Source of the DNA: Pseudomonadota bacterium
GTDB lineage: Bacteria; Pseudomonadota; Alphaproteobacteria; Acetobacterales; Acetobacteraceae
Direction: 5' to 3'
Assembly (NCBI GenBank): GCA_021845985.1
Contig: JAJZES010000040.1
Coordinates: 1-48,457, forward strand
DNA length: 48,457 nucleotides
Below, piece by piece: positions 16,860 through 26,781 of this stretch. Under the pieces are notes generated by a model. It saw only the letters and a list, made by a program, of their open reading frames with translations, did no database searches and was not told the DNA's origin. Made by a program: the position numbers and the translations under genes. Numbering within the stretch: position 1 is the first letter of the stretch; each line of letters begins with the position of its first letter.

Positions 16860-18104
16860 ATGCACGTCATGGTGCTCGGCGGCGGCGTCATCGGCGTCAC
16901 CACCGCCTATGAACTGCAAAAGGACGGCCACGAGGTCACCCTGATCGAGCGCGCGGCGTCGGTGGCGGAGGGCACCAGTTTCGGCAATGCCGGCATGATC
17001 GCGCCCGGCCACGCCTTCGCCTGGGCCTCGCCGAAAGTGCCGAACATCCTGCTGCGCTCGCTGTGGCGCGACGATCTGGCGTTCCGCGTCCGGCTCTCGG
17101 CCGATCCGGCGTTCTGGCGCTGGTGCGCCCGCTTCCTCGGCCAGTGCACCGCCGAGCGGGCGCGCCGCAACACCCGGCGCAAGCACCGGCTGTGTACCTA
17201 TTCGCAGGCCGTGCTCAACGAGATCGTCGCCGAGACCGGCATCGATTTCGACCACAGCGCCAATGGGCTGCTGTTTCTCCACCGCTCACCGGCGACGTTC
17301 GCGCAGGGGGTGCGCAACCTGTCGATCCTGCGCGAGCTGGGGCAGGAGCAGCAGGTGCTCGACCGCGCCGGTCTCGCCGCCCTAGATCCGGCGCTGGCCC
17401 AGGCCGGCGACAAGCTGGCCGGGGGCGTCTATGCGCCGACCGATGCCACCGGCGATTGCCACCTGTTCACCGTGCGTCTGGCCGAAACCGTCCGCCAGCG
17501 CGGCGGCACGCTCCGTCTCGGCACCACCATCCGCCGGCTGCTGTCGGATGGCGAGCGCATCACCGGGGTCGAGACCGATCAGGGCACGCTCACCGCCGAC
17601 CGCTACGTGCTGGCGCTCGGCGTGTGGAGTCCGCACCTGCTGCGCGGCCTCGACCGCTGGCTGCCGGTCTATCCGGTGAAGGGGTTTTCGCTCACCCTGC
17701 CGATCGGCGGCAACCACCTGCCGCCGGCCATCGGCGCCGTCGATGAGGATAATCTGATCGCCTATTCGCGCCTCGGCGACCGGCTTCGCGTCACCGCCAC
17801 GGCGGCCTTCGCCGGCTATGACCAGAGCCACCGCCCGGCCGATTTCCGCGTCATGCTGAACAAGGTGCAGGACCTGCTGCCCGGCGGCGCCGATTACACG
17901 CGGCCCGCCTATTGGGCCGGGCTGCGGCCGATGACGCCGGAGGGCACGCCGATCCTGGGCACCGGGCGGCAGCGCAATCTGGTGTTCAACACCGGGCATG
18001 GCCATGTCGGCTGGACCATGTCCTGCGGCGCCGCACGCATCACCCGCGACCTGATCGCCGGCCGCCCGCCCGAAGTGCCGCTCGACGGCATGACGCTGCA
18101 CTGA
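16860..18104 (+). CDS. dadA: DadA-like FAD-dependent D-amino acid dehydrogenase
   Basis: This 414-aa DAO-family flavoprotein opens with the dinucleotide motif VLGGGVIGVTTAYEL. It has TSFGNAGMIAPGHAFAWASP and YPVKGFSLTLPI, both typical of DadA, and the C-terminal FAD motif PILGTGRQRNLVFNTGHGHVGWTMSCG. It should oxidise D-amino acids to keto acids and pass electrons to the respiratory chain. It is nearly contiguous with pyrE. No alanine racemase or Lrp-type regulator is nearby, so the link to alanine catabolism is not supported by context. Confidence 0.9.
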   Translation: MHVMVLGGGVIGVTTAYELQKDGHEVTLIERAASVAEGTSFGNAGMIAPGHAFAWASPKVPNILLRSLWRDDLAFRVRLSADPAFWRWCARFLGQCTAERARRNTRRKHRLCTYSQAVLNEIVAETGIDFDHSANGLLFLHRSPATFAQGVRNLSILRELGQEQQVLDRAGLAALDPALAQAGDKLAGGVYAPTDATGDCHLFTVRLAETVRQRGGTLRLGTTIRRLLSDGERITGVETDQGTLTADRYVLALGVWSPHLLRGLDRWLPVYPVKGFSLTLPIGGNHLPPAIGAVDEDNLIAYSRLGDRLRVTATAAFAGYDQSHRPADFRVMLNKVQDLLPGGADYTRPAYWAGLRPMTPEGTPILGTGRQRNLVFNTGHGHVGWTMSCGAARITRDLIAGRPPEVPLDGMTLH

Positions 18105-18150
18105 CCCGCGATGCCGCCAGCCGGCATGCGCTGCTTTGAAAGGTCCGCGC

Positions 18151-19185
18151 GTGGACAACACCGTTCTCGATTACCCGTTCGCTGAACCGCCGCGCTTCGG
18201 CGAGACGATGACGGTGGCGCCGGGCGTGCTGTGGCTGCGGCTGCCGCTGCCGTACCGGCTCGACCATGTGAACATCTATCTGCTGGAGGAGGGCGACGGC
18301 TATGCCGTGCTCGACACCGGCCTCGACACGCCCGACTGCCGCGCCGCGTGGCAGGCGGCGCTGTCCGGCCCGCTCGCCGGGCGGCGACTGACGCGGCTGC
18401 TGGTGACGCATTTCCATCCCGACCATGTCGGGCTGGCCGGCTGGCTGGCCGAGCGGTTCGACCTGCCGCTGTGGATGCCGCGGCCGGAATACCTGTTCAG
18501 CCTGGCGCTGCAGTTCGCGCCGGGCGATCTCGGCGCGGAGATGAACCGCGCCTTCTATCTGCGCCACGGCCTGCCCTCGGCGGTGGTCGAGGCGGTGCTG
18601 GTGCGCGGGCACGAATATCTGCACCACACCACCGGCGTTCCGACCACCTATCGCCGGCTGCTGGCCGGGCAGGTGCTGCCGATCGGCGCACGCACGCCAA
18701 CGGTGCTGACCGGCGGCGGTCATGCGCTGGAACAGGCGATGCTGCTGAGCGCGCCGGAACGCCTGTTCTTCGCCGCCGATCAGGTGATCGCGCGCATCTC
18801 GCCCAATGTCAGCGTGTTCGCCATGGAGCCGGGCGCCGACGCGCTGGGCGCCTATCTGTCGTCGCTGGCGGCGATCCGCGAGACGGTGCGCGACGATGTG
18901 CTGGTGCTGCCCGGCCACGGCCTGCCGTTCCGCGGGCTGCATGCGCGCATCGGCGAACTGGTGCTGCACCATGCGCAACGCTGCGCCGCCATCGCCGAGG
19001 CCTGCCGCACCGAGCCACGCTCGGCCGCCGACCTGATCCCGGTGGTGTTCCACCGCGTGCTCGACGAGCACCAGACCGGATTTGCCTTCGGCGAGGTGCT
19101 GGCGCATGTCAACCGCATGCTGGCCACCGGCGAATTGCACCGCGAGACCGACGCGGCCGGGCAGGAGCGCTACCGAACCGTCTGA
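18151..19185 (+). CDS. MBL-fold metallo-hydrolase
   Basis: This 344-aa protein has the metallo-beta-lactamase signature THFHPDHVG (H87, H89, D91, H92). A further His lies in LTGGGHALEQAML, an Asp in FFAADQVIARI, and a final His in VLPGHGLPF, so the binuclear metal site looks complete. The C-terminal helical region resembles the winged-helix tail of large thioesterase-like MBL proteins. I prefer the GTG at 18151, which has AAAGG at suitable spacing, over the in-frame TTG at 18136. It follows dadA by 46 nt on the same strand. The substrate is unknown: a thioester, lactone or ester hydrolase. Confidence 0.88.
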   Translation: MDNTVLDYPFAEPPRFGETMTVAPGVLWLRLPLPYRLDHVNIYLLEEGDGYAVLDTGLDTPDCRAAWQAALSGPLAGRRLTRLLVTHFHPDHVGLAGWLAERFDLPLWMPRPEYLFSLALQFAPGDLGAEMNRAFYLRHGLPSAVVEAVLVRGHEYLHHTTGVPTTYRRLLAGQVLPIGARTPTVLTGGGHALEQAMLLSAPERLFFAADQVIARISPNVSVFAMEPGADALGAYLSSLAAIRETVRDDVLVLPGHGLPFRGLHARIGELVLHHAQRCAAIAEACRTEPRSAADLIPVVFHRVLDEHQTGFAFGEVLAHVNRMLATGELHRETDAAGQERYRTV

Positions 19186-19197
19186 ACGGCAAGCCGG

Positions 19198-22179
19198 TCA
19201 GCCCGGCGCCCGCCAGTAGCGCCCGCTCATCGCCAGCGTCAGGGCGAAGCGCCGCGCCCCGCCCGCCGCGATCAGCGCGTCGCCGCCGGTCCAGCGCCAG
19301 TGCGGCTCGGCGGCGTGCCAGCCCGCGGCCAGCCGCGCATCGGCCAGCGCGAGTGCGGCCTCGTCGAGCGACAGCGCCGCCACCGCGATGCCGAGCCGGC
19401 GGCCATCGGCGACGCCGAACTCCGCCGGCACGAAACTGCGCGACAGCAGCCGGATTGCCTCGGTGCCGCGCGGCAGGTCGAACCCCCCGGCGCGCCGGCG
19501 CAGCCGCCGCCCGTCCGCCAGCACGGCGAGATCGGGGTCGTCGGTCTGCCGATGACCGAGCGCCGCCGCCCGCGCCAGCAGCCGTGCCCGCGCCGCCGCC
19601 AGTTTCGGCCCCGCCGTCACCAGCCGCGCCGCGCCATGCGCCCGCCACTGCCGCAGCACCAGCGCCGCGCGCCCCTCGGTCGGCAGGAAACTCTCCGCCG
19701 GCAGGTTCTCAGCCAGCAGCACGTCATGCGTTGGCAGCGCGACATGCCAGTATTCGATCATGCCGGCCGGCATTTGCCTGACGGTGGCGCCGTTGAGCAG
19801 GTAGCGCACCGGGATCAGCACCCCCTCCAGCAGCAGCGCATGGTCGGGCGACAACCACAAATCGCGCGCCGGCCGCCCCGGCGCCACCGCATGCGCGGCG
19901 ACGCACACCGGCCACGCATCCGCCGGGCGCGGATGGCGCGCGCCATCGACCCGCTGGCGGGTCAGCCGGGTGATCGGCCGCCACTGGCCCGCGACGGTGC
20001 GCACCAAGTCGCCCGGCCGCAGCCGTTCGACGGCGATGGCGCCGCGGGCGGTGACGATGCGGGTGCCGGCGGCGTAGCAGGCCTGCGCCGTGACCAGGGT
20101 GCCGCCGGTGCCGTCGCCGCCGGTGGAAAATAACAGCCCGGCGGAGACATTGCTGACCGGGGCGTGCGCCGTGTCGCCGGAGGCGCCGGTCACCTGCAGC
20201 GCGCCGTTGGCGAGGCCGGCGCCGCCGGCGCCGAAGCCCTGCGCCGGGGTCGAGGAGACGCCGGTGAAGTCGATCAGATCGGTCGCCGCCAGCCCGATCA
20301 GGGTGACCCCGACCGCGCCGGTGCCGGGCAGCACCAGCAGCGCGCTGCCGCCGGCGAAATCGACCGTCGGCGACCCGCTCAGCGCGGTGATCGTCGCCGC
20401 CGATCCGGCATCGAGGGTGATCGTCGCGGTGCCGCCGAGCGTGCCGGCCGACAGCGTGGCGTTCTGGCCGACGCTGACCGCGCCGCCGTCGAGCTGTGTC
20501 GCCGACAGCGTGGCGCCGGTGCCGAGCGTCACCGCGCCGCCCTCCAGCGTCGCCGCCTGCATTGCCGCATTGGCGCCGAGGGTGATGGTCAGCGTCCCGC
20601 CGACGGTGCCGCTGTCGAGCAGCGTCGCACCCGCGGCAACCGCCAGCGACCCGCTGCCGATGAGCGCCGCGCCGAGGCTGAGCGTGCCGGCATTGACGCT
20701 GATGCTGCCGTCATCGGCCAGCGTGCCCGGCCCGCTCACCGTGAGCGTGCCGCCGAGCAGGGTCAGCGTCGAGGCGGCATCCAGCGTCACCGTGCCGGCA
20801 TCGAGCGCCAGCGTATCGGCGATCCCGGCGCCGCCGGCGGTGATGCCGACGCCGGTGATGCTGGCGGCGGCGGCGAAATCGAGCTTGACCGTGGCGGCGT
20901 CGAGCGTCACCGCGGTCGCCCCGGCCGGAATGCCCTCAAGCGTGTTCGGGCCATAGACGGTGATGCCGCCGGGCTGATCGACGGTGACCGCGTCCAGCGC
21001 CGCGCCGCCGAGGATGGTGAGCGTGCCGGTGCCGGATTTCAGCGTGCCGTCGCGCACCGTGCCGGTGACGAACACCGATCCGTAATGCGTCGCGTCGAGC
21101 GTGCCGCCGCCGAGATCGAGCGTGCCGGAGATCAGCAACTGCCCGTCGATACTGCCCAGCGCGGCGAGCGACAGGGCAGCGGCGATGGCCACCATGTCGG
21201 CGGTGATGGTGCCGGTGTTGCTGAAGCCGGCGGTGCCGATCACCACCTCGTTGGTCAGGGTGCCGGGGCCGCCGGCAAATTGCGTCGGCACATCGCTCAG
21301 CGCGATGACGCCCTGGTTGCTCGCCGTCGCGCCGGTCAGCTCAAGAGTGCCGCCGGCGAGGTTGATGGTGCCGAGGTTGACGAAATCGGCGGCGGAGATG
21401 TCGAGCGTCGGGCCGAACGCTTCGGTATAGGTGGTGGTGGTGCTGTGCGGCGCCGGGCCGCTGCTGAGGGTCTCCCGGATCGACACCGGATCCAGGCTGA
21501 CCAGACCGCGATTGACGAAACTGGCGCCGCCGATGGTCACATCGGCACTGGCGGCGTAACCGAAATTGCCGCTGATCGTGCCCTCGTTGAGCAGCGCGCC
21601 GGTGATGCCGACGCTCTCGGCCGGCGGCAGGGTGGTGGCCAGGGCGGCGGCCTCGCCGATCAGCACCGTCCCGGCCGGGGCGATGGTGACGGCGCCCGAC
21701 CCGATGCCGGCCTGCAGCACAGCGACGCCCTGCACCAGCGTCGGGTCGAGGGTGATGCTGCCGCCATACAGTCCGGGCGTCAGCGTCAGCGTTCCGGCGA
21801 CGCCGATGGCGGCGCTGGCGGCGGTCGCCGGGTCGATCACCACGCCGCCCAGCACCGGCGCGGCATAGGCGAGGCTGACGCCGACCAGCGTGCCGCCGGT
21901 GGTGACCGGCGCGGTGGTCAGCGTGCCGCCGGTGAGCGTGCCCGACAGCAGCAGGCTGCCGGCCAGCGTGCCGGACAGCGCCAGGTTGGAGGCGACCTGC
22001 AGCGCCGCGCCGCCGGTGAGGGTGACGCCGGCCGCGGCGGCGCTGCTGGCGTCGATGGTGACAGTGACGCTGCCGCCGATGACGGCGTCATCGCCGGCCT
22101 GCGGCGCACTGTTGCCGATCCAGTTGAGCGGCGAGAACCAGTTGAGATCGGCGCCGCCCTTCCAGGTGATCGTTGTCAT
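19198..22179 (-). CDS. Large Hint-domain protein with beta-repeat passenger
   Basis: This 993-aa protein opens MTTITWKGGADLNWFSPLNWIGNSAPQAGD without a signal peptide. Residues about 40-690 form a Gly/Thr/Val/Ala-rich array of imperfect about 20-residue repeats (GTLTL, GAVTLGTGATL, GGTATITLDAGS types) predicting a beta-solenoid. A Hint (hedgehog/intein) domain starts at C701 in CYAAGTRIVTARGAIAVERLRPGDLV and continues with LWLSPDHALLL and PTHDVLLAENLPAESF. The last roughly 150 residues are Ala/Arg-rich. The family is frequent in Acetobacteraceae and thought to be secreted or surface-exposed, possibly self-processing at the Hint Cys. Function is not established. It lies 86 nt downstream of the DedA gene on the same strand. 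Confidence 0.83.
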   Translation of the reverse strand: MTTITWKGGADLNWFSPLNWIGNSAPQAGDDAVIGGSVTVTIDASSAAAAGVTLTGGAALQVASNLALSGTLAGSLLLSGTLTGGTLTTAPVTTGGTLVGVSLAYAAPVLGGVVIDPATAASAAIGVAGTLTLTPGLYGGSITLDPTLVQGVAVLQAGIGSGAVTIAPAGTVLIGEAAALATTLPPAESVGITGALLNEGTISGNFGYAASADVTIGGASFVNRGLVSLDPVSIRETLSSGPAPHSTTTTYTEAFGPTLDISAADFVNLGTINLAGGTLELTGATASNQGVIALSDVPTQFAGGPGTLTNEVVIGTAGFSNTGTITADMVAIAAALSLAALGSIDGQLLISGTLDLGGGTLDATHYGSVFVTGTVRDGTLKSGTGTLTILGGAALDAVTVDQPGGITVYGPNTLEGIPAGATAVTLDAATVKLDFAAAASITGVGITAGGAGIADTLALDAGTVTLDAASTLTLLGGTLTVSGPGTLADDGSISVNAGTLSLGAALIGSGSLAVAAGATLLDSGTVGGTLTITLGANAAMQAATLEGGAVTLGTGATLSATQLDGGAVSVGQNATLSAGTLGGTATITLDAGSAATITALSGSPTVDFAGGSALLVLPGTGAVGVTLIGLAATDLIDFTGVSSTPAQGFGAGGAGLANGALQVTGASGDTAHAPVSNVSAGLLFSTGGDGTGGTLVTAQACYAAGTRIVTARGAIAVERLRPGDLVRTVAGQWRPITRLTRQRVDGARHPRPADAWPVCVAAHAVAPGRPARDLWLSPDHALLLEGVLIPVRYLLNGATVRQMPAGMIEYWHVALPTHDVLLAENLPAESFLPTEGRAALVLRQWRAHGAARLVTAGPKLAAARARLLARAAALGHRQTDDPDLAVLADGRRLRRRAGGFDLPRGTEAIRLLSRSFVPAEFGVADGRRLGIAVAALSLDEAALALADARLAAGWHAAEPHWRWTGGDALIAAGGARRFALTLAMSGRYWRAPG

Positions 22180-22265
22180 CGCCGCCGCCCCGTGTGCGTA
22201 CCCGCAACGACCTTATCAACTTTTTGTCAGGCTGGCGAGATCGTTTCGCGTCTATCGCTTCACGT

Positions 22266-22757
22266 CTATCCGAATGCCCGCAGCACCCCCTCGCCAATCA
22301 GCAGCACCACCGCCGCCCAGAGGAACGCCGACAGCCAGTTGGCCACCTGGAACACCGCGGGGCGCATCTCGAACATGCCGCAGAGCAGCGGCACGGTGGC
22401 GCGCAGCGGGCTGAAGAAGCGGCACAGCACCACGCTCATCGCCCCCCAGCGATGGAAGAACCGCTCGCCGCGCGGCATCAGCTCCGGGTAGCGGGTGAAC
22501 GGCCAGACATGCCGCGCCCGGTCCTTCAGCCGCCAGCCGATGGCATACGACACCCAGTCGCCGAGCGCCGCGCCGACGGCGATGGCCAGCAGCACCGGCC
22601 AGACCGACACCCCGCTCATGCCCATCAGGGCGACGATGATGGCGACGACGAACGAGCTCGGCACCACCAGCGAGACGAAGGCGAGCGATTTGAAGAAACT
22701 CAGCACCAGCGCCGCCGGCACGACCCAGGCTGCATGCGCCTGGATGAACGCCGTCAT
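22266..22757 (-). CDS. DedA/VTT-domain membrane protein
   Basis: This 163-aa inner-membrane protein has about four hydrophobic segments and DedA signatures: [15 protein letters not shown] in the first re-entrant region, [12 protein letters not shown], and [19 protein letters not shown] with the conserved F-x-R/P-x-R core. DedA proteins are linked to lipid carrier flipping and membrane potential homeostasis. It is short compared with about 200 aa members, lacking much of an N-terminal segment. Its start overlaps the acylphosphatase stop by 4 nt, making it the last gene of the coupled operon. Confidence 0.87.
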   Translation of the reverse strand: MTAFIQAHAAWVVPAALVLSFFKSLAFVSLVVPSSFVVAIIVALMGMSGVSVWPVLLAIAVGAALGDWVSYAIGWRLKDRARHVWPFTRYPELMPRGERFFHRWGAMSVVLCRFFSPLRATVPLLCGMFEMRPAVFQVANWLSAFLWAAVVLLIGEGVLRAFG

Positions 22758-23029
22758 GGCGTGGGCAGCCGGCGAAAGCCCGGCGTGTCGGCCGGCTCGG
22801 CCAATTCCTCCTCGATGGCGGTCACCGCGGCCAGCCGCGGGCCGCGGCGGCAGGCGCGCACCAGTTCCTCCACCGCGGCGGTGTCGCCGTCGATCAGCGC
22901 CTCGATCGACCCGTCGCGGCGGTTGCGCACCCAGCCCGACAGTCCGAGCGCCTGCGCCTGCGCCACCATCCAGTCGCGGAAACCAACGCCATGCACCCGA
23001 CCCTCGATAATCAGGCGCTTGGCGGTCAT
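22754..23029 (-). CDS. acyP: Acylphosphatase
   Basis: This 91-aa protein has the two catalytic signatures of acylphosphatase: [12 protein letters not shown] with the phosphate-binding Arg in GFR, and [18 protein letters not shown] carrying the Asn. It hydrolyses acyl phosphates such as 1,3-bisphosphoglycerate or carbamoyl phosphate in the cytosol. It overlaps its neighbours on both sides by 4 nt (ATGA): the ATP12 gene upstream and DedA downstream. Confidence 0.93.
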   Translation of the reverse strand: MTAKRLIIEGRVHGVGFRDWMVAQAQALGLSGWVRNRRDGSIEALIDGDTAAVEELVRACRRGPRLAAVTAIEEELAEPADTPGFRRLPTP

Positions 23030-23736
23030 GCGCGCAACGTCTCCAGCAGATGAGCGGCGTCGGCTATGTCCTGCCCGATCCGCCGGCGGCGCGCGAGGGC
23101 TTCTTCATCGCTGCCCCACGATTCCTCCTGAAACGCCTCATCGAGCGTCGCCAGCGCCAGCGCCGCGGCGGCATCGAGAATCCCCTCGGCGAGCGCCAGC
23201 CCGAGCACCAGACTGCCCAGCGCCGGCACCGCGACGCCCAGCGCCGCCAGCGCCAGCGGCGGATGCACGGCGACCCGGGCGGCAAGCGCCGCCAGCGCCT
23301 CGGCCGGCTGCACGACATGGCTGACCCCGGTTGTCACCCGCAGCCGCGCGCCGTGCCGCTCGGCCGCCCAGTCCAGCCAGGGCTGCCACGCCGCCGCCTG
23401 CCGCGCCGCCAGCCGCGGCGGCTCGGCGGCGCGGTAGCACAGCAGGTCGCTGCCGCCGTAGCGGGCGAGTTCCTGCACCACCGGTTCGGGGTTCGGGGCG
23501 ATGCGCGCCAGCCCGGTGCCGGCGATGCGGGTCAGCGGCAGGGCGTCAAACGCCGTCTCGCCACCTTTGCCGCCGCCGGCGGTCTGCCACTCGGCGGCGA
23601 TGGCTTGGGCCAGCGCCAGATTAGGCACCACCAGAAGCTCACCGCCGGGAATCCGCACCGGCCGGCCATCCAGCGCGATGCCCCAGCCCTCGGCGACCGG
23701 TTCGATGCTGGCGTGGTCCCAGAAACGCTTGATCAT
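23026..23736 (-). CDS. ATP12-family F1-ATPase assembly chaperone
   Basis: This 236-aa protein matches ATP12 from its start, [29 protein letters not shown], through [24 protein letters not shown] and [12 protein letters not shown], to the C-terminal helical bundle with [19 protein letters not shown]12 proteins bind the F1 alpha subunit during assembly of ATP synthase and are typical of alphaproteobacteria and mitochondria. The gene overlaps AsmA upstream and acyP downstream by 4 nt each. Confidence 0.93.
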   Translation of the reverse strand: MIKRFWDHASIEPVAEGWGIALDGRPVRIPGGELLVVPNLALAQAIAAEWQTAGGGKGGETAFDALPLTRIAGTGLARIAPNPEPVVQELARYGGSDLLCYRAAEPPRLAARQAAAWQPWLDWAAERHGARLRVTTGVSHVVQPAEALAALAARVAVHPPLALAALGVAVPALGSLVLGLALAEGILDAAAALALATLDEAFQEESWGSDEEALARRRRIGQDIADAAHLLETLRA

Positions 23737-25799
23737 TGCGGTACCTCCCCGCGTGCCGCGGCGAGCGCGGCCGGGCAGGGGTCGGCCGGCGGCTCGGCCT
23801 TCATCTTCGCCCCCAGCAGCGCGCCGAGCAGCGCCGTCGCCGCGCCGCGGCCGGCCTCAACCGTCGCTTTCGGGGTCAGCAGCGTGCCGCCCAGCCGCAC
23901 CGGCACGATGATGCCGGGGCCGACGCGCAGCAGCGGGCGCAGATGCAGGTCGAGCGTCTCCGGCGCCAGCGCGACGCTGCCGCTGCCCTCCAGCAGCAGC
24001 CGCCCGGTATCGGCAACCAGCGTGGTCACATCGGCGATGCCGTCATCGGCCCGCAGTCGCAGGGCGAGGCAGCGCAGCCGGGTCTGCCCGGTCTCCCCGA
24101 GCACCTCGGGCGGCAGCCGGGCGGCATGCAGCACGCCGCCGAGCAGCGCCGACAGTGCCGCGTTGTCCGCCGTCGCCTCGCCGACGGCGATGCCAAGATG
24201 CCCGGTCAGGCTGCCGGCCAACTCCGCCGGGGAGGCCCCGGCGCCCTGCAGATCGGCATCGACGAAGCCGTCGCCGGTGATTGCCCCCGGATGGCCGAGC
24301 GCCGCCGCCAGCGGGCCGAGCGCCAGCGTCGGCGCGCGCAACCGCAGCGCCATCGGCGACGTGGCGGTGCGGGCGTCGATGGCGAACCGGCCATCGACCG
24401 GGCCGCCCGGCGAATCGGCCGCTGCCGGATCGAGCACGAGGCGGCCATTCTGCAGCAGCAGATGCCCCCTGGCATTGTCATAGCTGGCGCCGCCGGCGAT
24501 CAGCGTCGTCGCCGACAGCAGCAGGTCGGCATCGGCCAGATGCAGCGCCGACAGGTCGAACGCCCGGTCCGGGATCAGCCGTCGCGGCGGCGGCGGCGGC
24601 TGCCCCGGCGGCGGTGCGGCGGCGGCGGCCGGGCGCAGCGCCGCCCGCAGCATATCAATATCGAGACGCTGCGCCGCCAGCGTGCCGCGCAGCAGCGGAT
24701 GCGCCGTCAGCCCGACCGTCAACTCGGTGGTCAACTCGGCGATCGGCGCCGTCACCGTCGCCCGCAGCGCCGCGCTGCCGCCCGGCCGCAGCGTGCCGGC
24801 AAGCGTCGCCGTGACCCGCAGCTTCGCGCCGTGCAGCGTGCCGTCGAGGTCCGCCTGCACCGTCTCGCCGCCGCCGGGGGCGACGATGTCGGCGCGCTCG
24901 ATGGTCAGCTCGGGCATCGCCAGCCCGCCGACATGCACCGTCAGCCCGTCGATGGCCGGCCACGCGCCGCCCTGGTCGGCCAGCCGTGCCGAGACCGAGG
25001 CGTCATGCAGCGTCGGCGGCGTCCCCGCCAGCAGCGGGGTGAAGGCGGCAAGGTCGGTCGCCGCGGCATCGACCTGCAGGATGTAGCCGCGCCCCTGCAG
25101 CGGTCGGGCGAACGTGCCGCGAATCGCCAGCCGCGCCGCCGTGTCCTGCACCACGAGTTGCACCGGCCACGGCGTCGTCGCGCTGCGGTCGAGCAGCCGG
25201 GCGAGGTTGCCGGTCTCGCCGGTCAGCGTCAGCAGCCGCCCGGCGCTGCGCAGGGTGCCGCTGAACAGCAGCGACGGCCCCGACGCGGTGGCGTCGAGCG
25301 TCGGCACCCCGAGGCTCAGCGTCCGCGTCGCGCCGTGCCAGATCAGTACGCCGTCGCTGATATGCACCGCGGCGATGTCGAGCTGCAGCCGCCCCGCCGG
25401 CGCCGCGGTGGCGGCGGCTGGCGCCGCGGCCGGCGCCGATGGTTCGGGCGGCGGCAGCGGCAGGGTGATCTCCGGGTGGTGCAGATCGAGCCGCGCCACC
25501 TCCAGCGTGCCGTGCAGCAGCGCCAGCGGCGCGATGCGCGCCTCCAGACTGCCGACACGGGCGACGCCGGCCAGCGTCGCGTCGGCGACGGTGACGCGCG
25601 GCGGGAACAGGCGCAGCCGCACCGGCCCGTCGAGCCGCAGCGCATGGCCGGTGGCGCGCTGCACCGCCGCCGCGATCTCGGGTTTGAAGCGCGCCGGGTC
25701 GATCAGCAGCGCCGCCGCCGCCAGCGCCGCGCCGACCAGCAACAGCAGCACCAGCAGCGCGCCGAGCAGCGTGCGCCAGCCGCGGCGGGTCCGCGTCAT
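23733..25799 (-). CDS. AsmA-family protein
   Basis: This 688-aa protein has an N-terminal membrane anchor (LLGALLVLLLLVGAALAAAALLI), then the AsmA start DPARFKPEIAAAVQRATGHALRLDGPVRLRLFPP. Repeating beta-rich segments of the lipid-transfer groove follow, and the C-terminal AsmA region includes LDLHLRPLLRVGPGIIVPVRLGGTLLTPKAT. Such proteins span the periplasm and are tied to phospholipid transport to the outer membrane. Two Pro/Ala linkers (near 120 and 395) are low complexity. It starts 7 nt after the pseudouridine synthase stop and overlaps ATP12 by 4 nt. Confidence 0.9.
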   Translation of the reverse strand: MTRTRRGWRTLLGALLVLLLLVGAALAAAALLIDPARFKPEIAAAVQRATGHALRLDGPVRLRLFPPRVTVADATLAGVARVGSLEARIAPLALLHGTLEVARLDLHHPEITLPLPPPEPSAPAAAPAAATAAPAGRLQLDIAAVHISDGVLIWHGATRTLSLGVPTLDATASGPSLLFSGTLRSAGRLLTLTGETGNLARLLDRSATTPWPVQLVVQDTAARLAIRGTFARPLQGRGYILQVDAAATDLAAFTPLLAGTPPTLHDASVSARLADQGGAWPAIDGLTVHVGGLAMPELTIERADIVAPGGGETVQADLDGTLHGAKLRVTATLAGTLRPGGSAALRATVTAPIAELTTELTVGLTAHPLLRGTLAAQRLDIDMLRAALRPAAAAAPPPGQPPPPPRRLIPDRAFDLSALHLADADLLLSATTLIAGGASYDNARGHLLLQNGRLVLDPAAADSPGGPVDGRFAIDARTATSPMALRLRAPTLALGPLAAALGHPGAITGDGFVDADLQGAGASPAELAGSLTGHLGIAVGEATADNAALSALLGGVLHAARLPPEVLGETGQTRLRCLALRLRADDGIADVTTLVADTGRLLLEGSGSVALAPETLDLHLRPLLRVGPGIIVPVRLGGTLLTPKATVEAGRGAATALLGALLGAKMKAEPPADPCPAALAAARGEVPQ

Positions 25800-25806
25800 T
25801 GCCGCA

Positions 25807-26781
25807 TCATCGCCGCTGCGGCGGCGCCGGCGGGGGGGCGACGAAGCCGAGGTCGCGGAACGTCTCCGCCATATGCGCCGGCAACGCCGCTTCGACGATC
25901 AGCCGGCCGCCCGCCGGATGCGGCAGATCGAGCCGGCGGGCATGCAGATGCAGCCGTTCCGACATGCCCTCGATCAGCGCCGTGTTGCCGCCCTCGCGCG
26001 GCTCGCCATAGGCGGTGTCGCCCAGGATGGGGGCGCCGATGGCGACGCAGTGGACGCGCAACTGATGCGTCCGCCCGGTCAGCGGCGACAGTTCCAGCCA
26101 GGCCAGCCGCCGTCCGGCATGGTCGAGGGTGCGGAACTCGGTGATGGCGTGGGCGACATCGGTGTCCCACTCCTCCGCCGGGGCGACGCGGGCGCCGCCC
26201 GGAAACGGCTCGTGGCGGGCGAGCGGCACCTCGATGCGCCCCGCCACCGGCACCGGCCGGCCGACCACCACCGCCCAGTAGGTCTTGTCCACCGCCCGGC
26301 TGCGGAACGCGGCGGCGAGCCGGGCGGCGACGCCGGGCGTGCGCGCCACCACCAGCACGCCCGAGGTGTCGCGGTCGAGCCGATGCACCAGCCGCGGCCG
26401 CTCCGGCCACTGTGCCAGCATGCCGTCGAGATGCCGGGTGATGCCGGGGCCGCCCTGCGTCGGCAGGCCGGCGGGCTTGTCGAGCACGATGAGCTGATCG
26501 TCGCGATACAGCACCATCCGTTCGAGTTCGGCGAGGATGCGCGGATCGACCGCCGGCGCCGGTGGCCGCGCCGCCGCCGGGATCGGCGGTATCCGCACCG
26601 ACTGTCCGGCAACCAGCCGCGTCGCCGCCTCCACCCGGCCGCCATCGACGCGTACCTGTCCGGTGCGGCAGAGGCGCTGGATGACGCCCTGGGTCAGCGT
26701 CGGGTAATGCCGGCGCAGCCAGCGGTCGAGCCGGATTTCCGCCTCGTCGGGCGTGACCTCCCGCAGCGCGACGCCGCTCAT
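25807..26781 (-). CDS. RluC/RluD-family 23S rRNA pseudouridine synthase
   Basis: This 324-aa enzyme has an N-terminal S4 RNA-binding domain (IRLDRWLRRHYPTLTQGVIQRLCRTGQVRVDG). The catalytic RluA-type domain has VLDKPAGLPTQGG and HRLDRDTSGVLVVART with catalytic D136, then LTGRTHQLRVHCVAIGAPILGD. It isomerises uridines in 23S rRNA; RluC is likelier by alphaproteobacterial synteny with ATP12, though the exact target is not determined. The ATG at 26781 overlaps the rarA stop (ATGA); an in-frame extension to 26811 lies within rarA. Confidence 0.92.
   Translation of the reverse strand: MSGVALREVTPDEAEIRLDRWLRRHYPTLTQGVIQRLCRTGQVRVDGGRVEAATRLVAGQSVRIPPIPAAARPPAPAVDPRILAELERMVLYRDDQLIVLDKPAGLPTQGGPGITRHLDGMLAQWPERPRLVHRLDRDTSGVLVVARTPGVAARLAAAFRSRAVDKTYWAVVVGRPVPVAGRIEVPLARHEPFPGGARVAPAEEWDTDVAHAITEFRTLDHAGRRLAWLELSPLTGRTHQLRVHCVAIGAPILGDTAYGEPREGGNTALIEGMSERLHLHARRLDLPHPAGGRLIVEAALPAHMAETFRDLGFVAPPPAPPQRR

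Noticed and set aside
20164-22491. Long plus-strand ORF of 775 codons
   Set aside because: Antisense to the Hint-domain gene and DedA; no recognisable fold.
23736-26144. Long plus-strand ORF of 802 codons
   Set aside because: Antisense to AsmA and the pseudouridine synthase; composition only.
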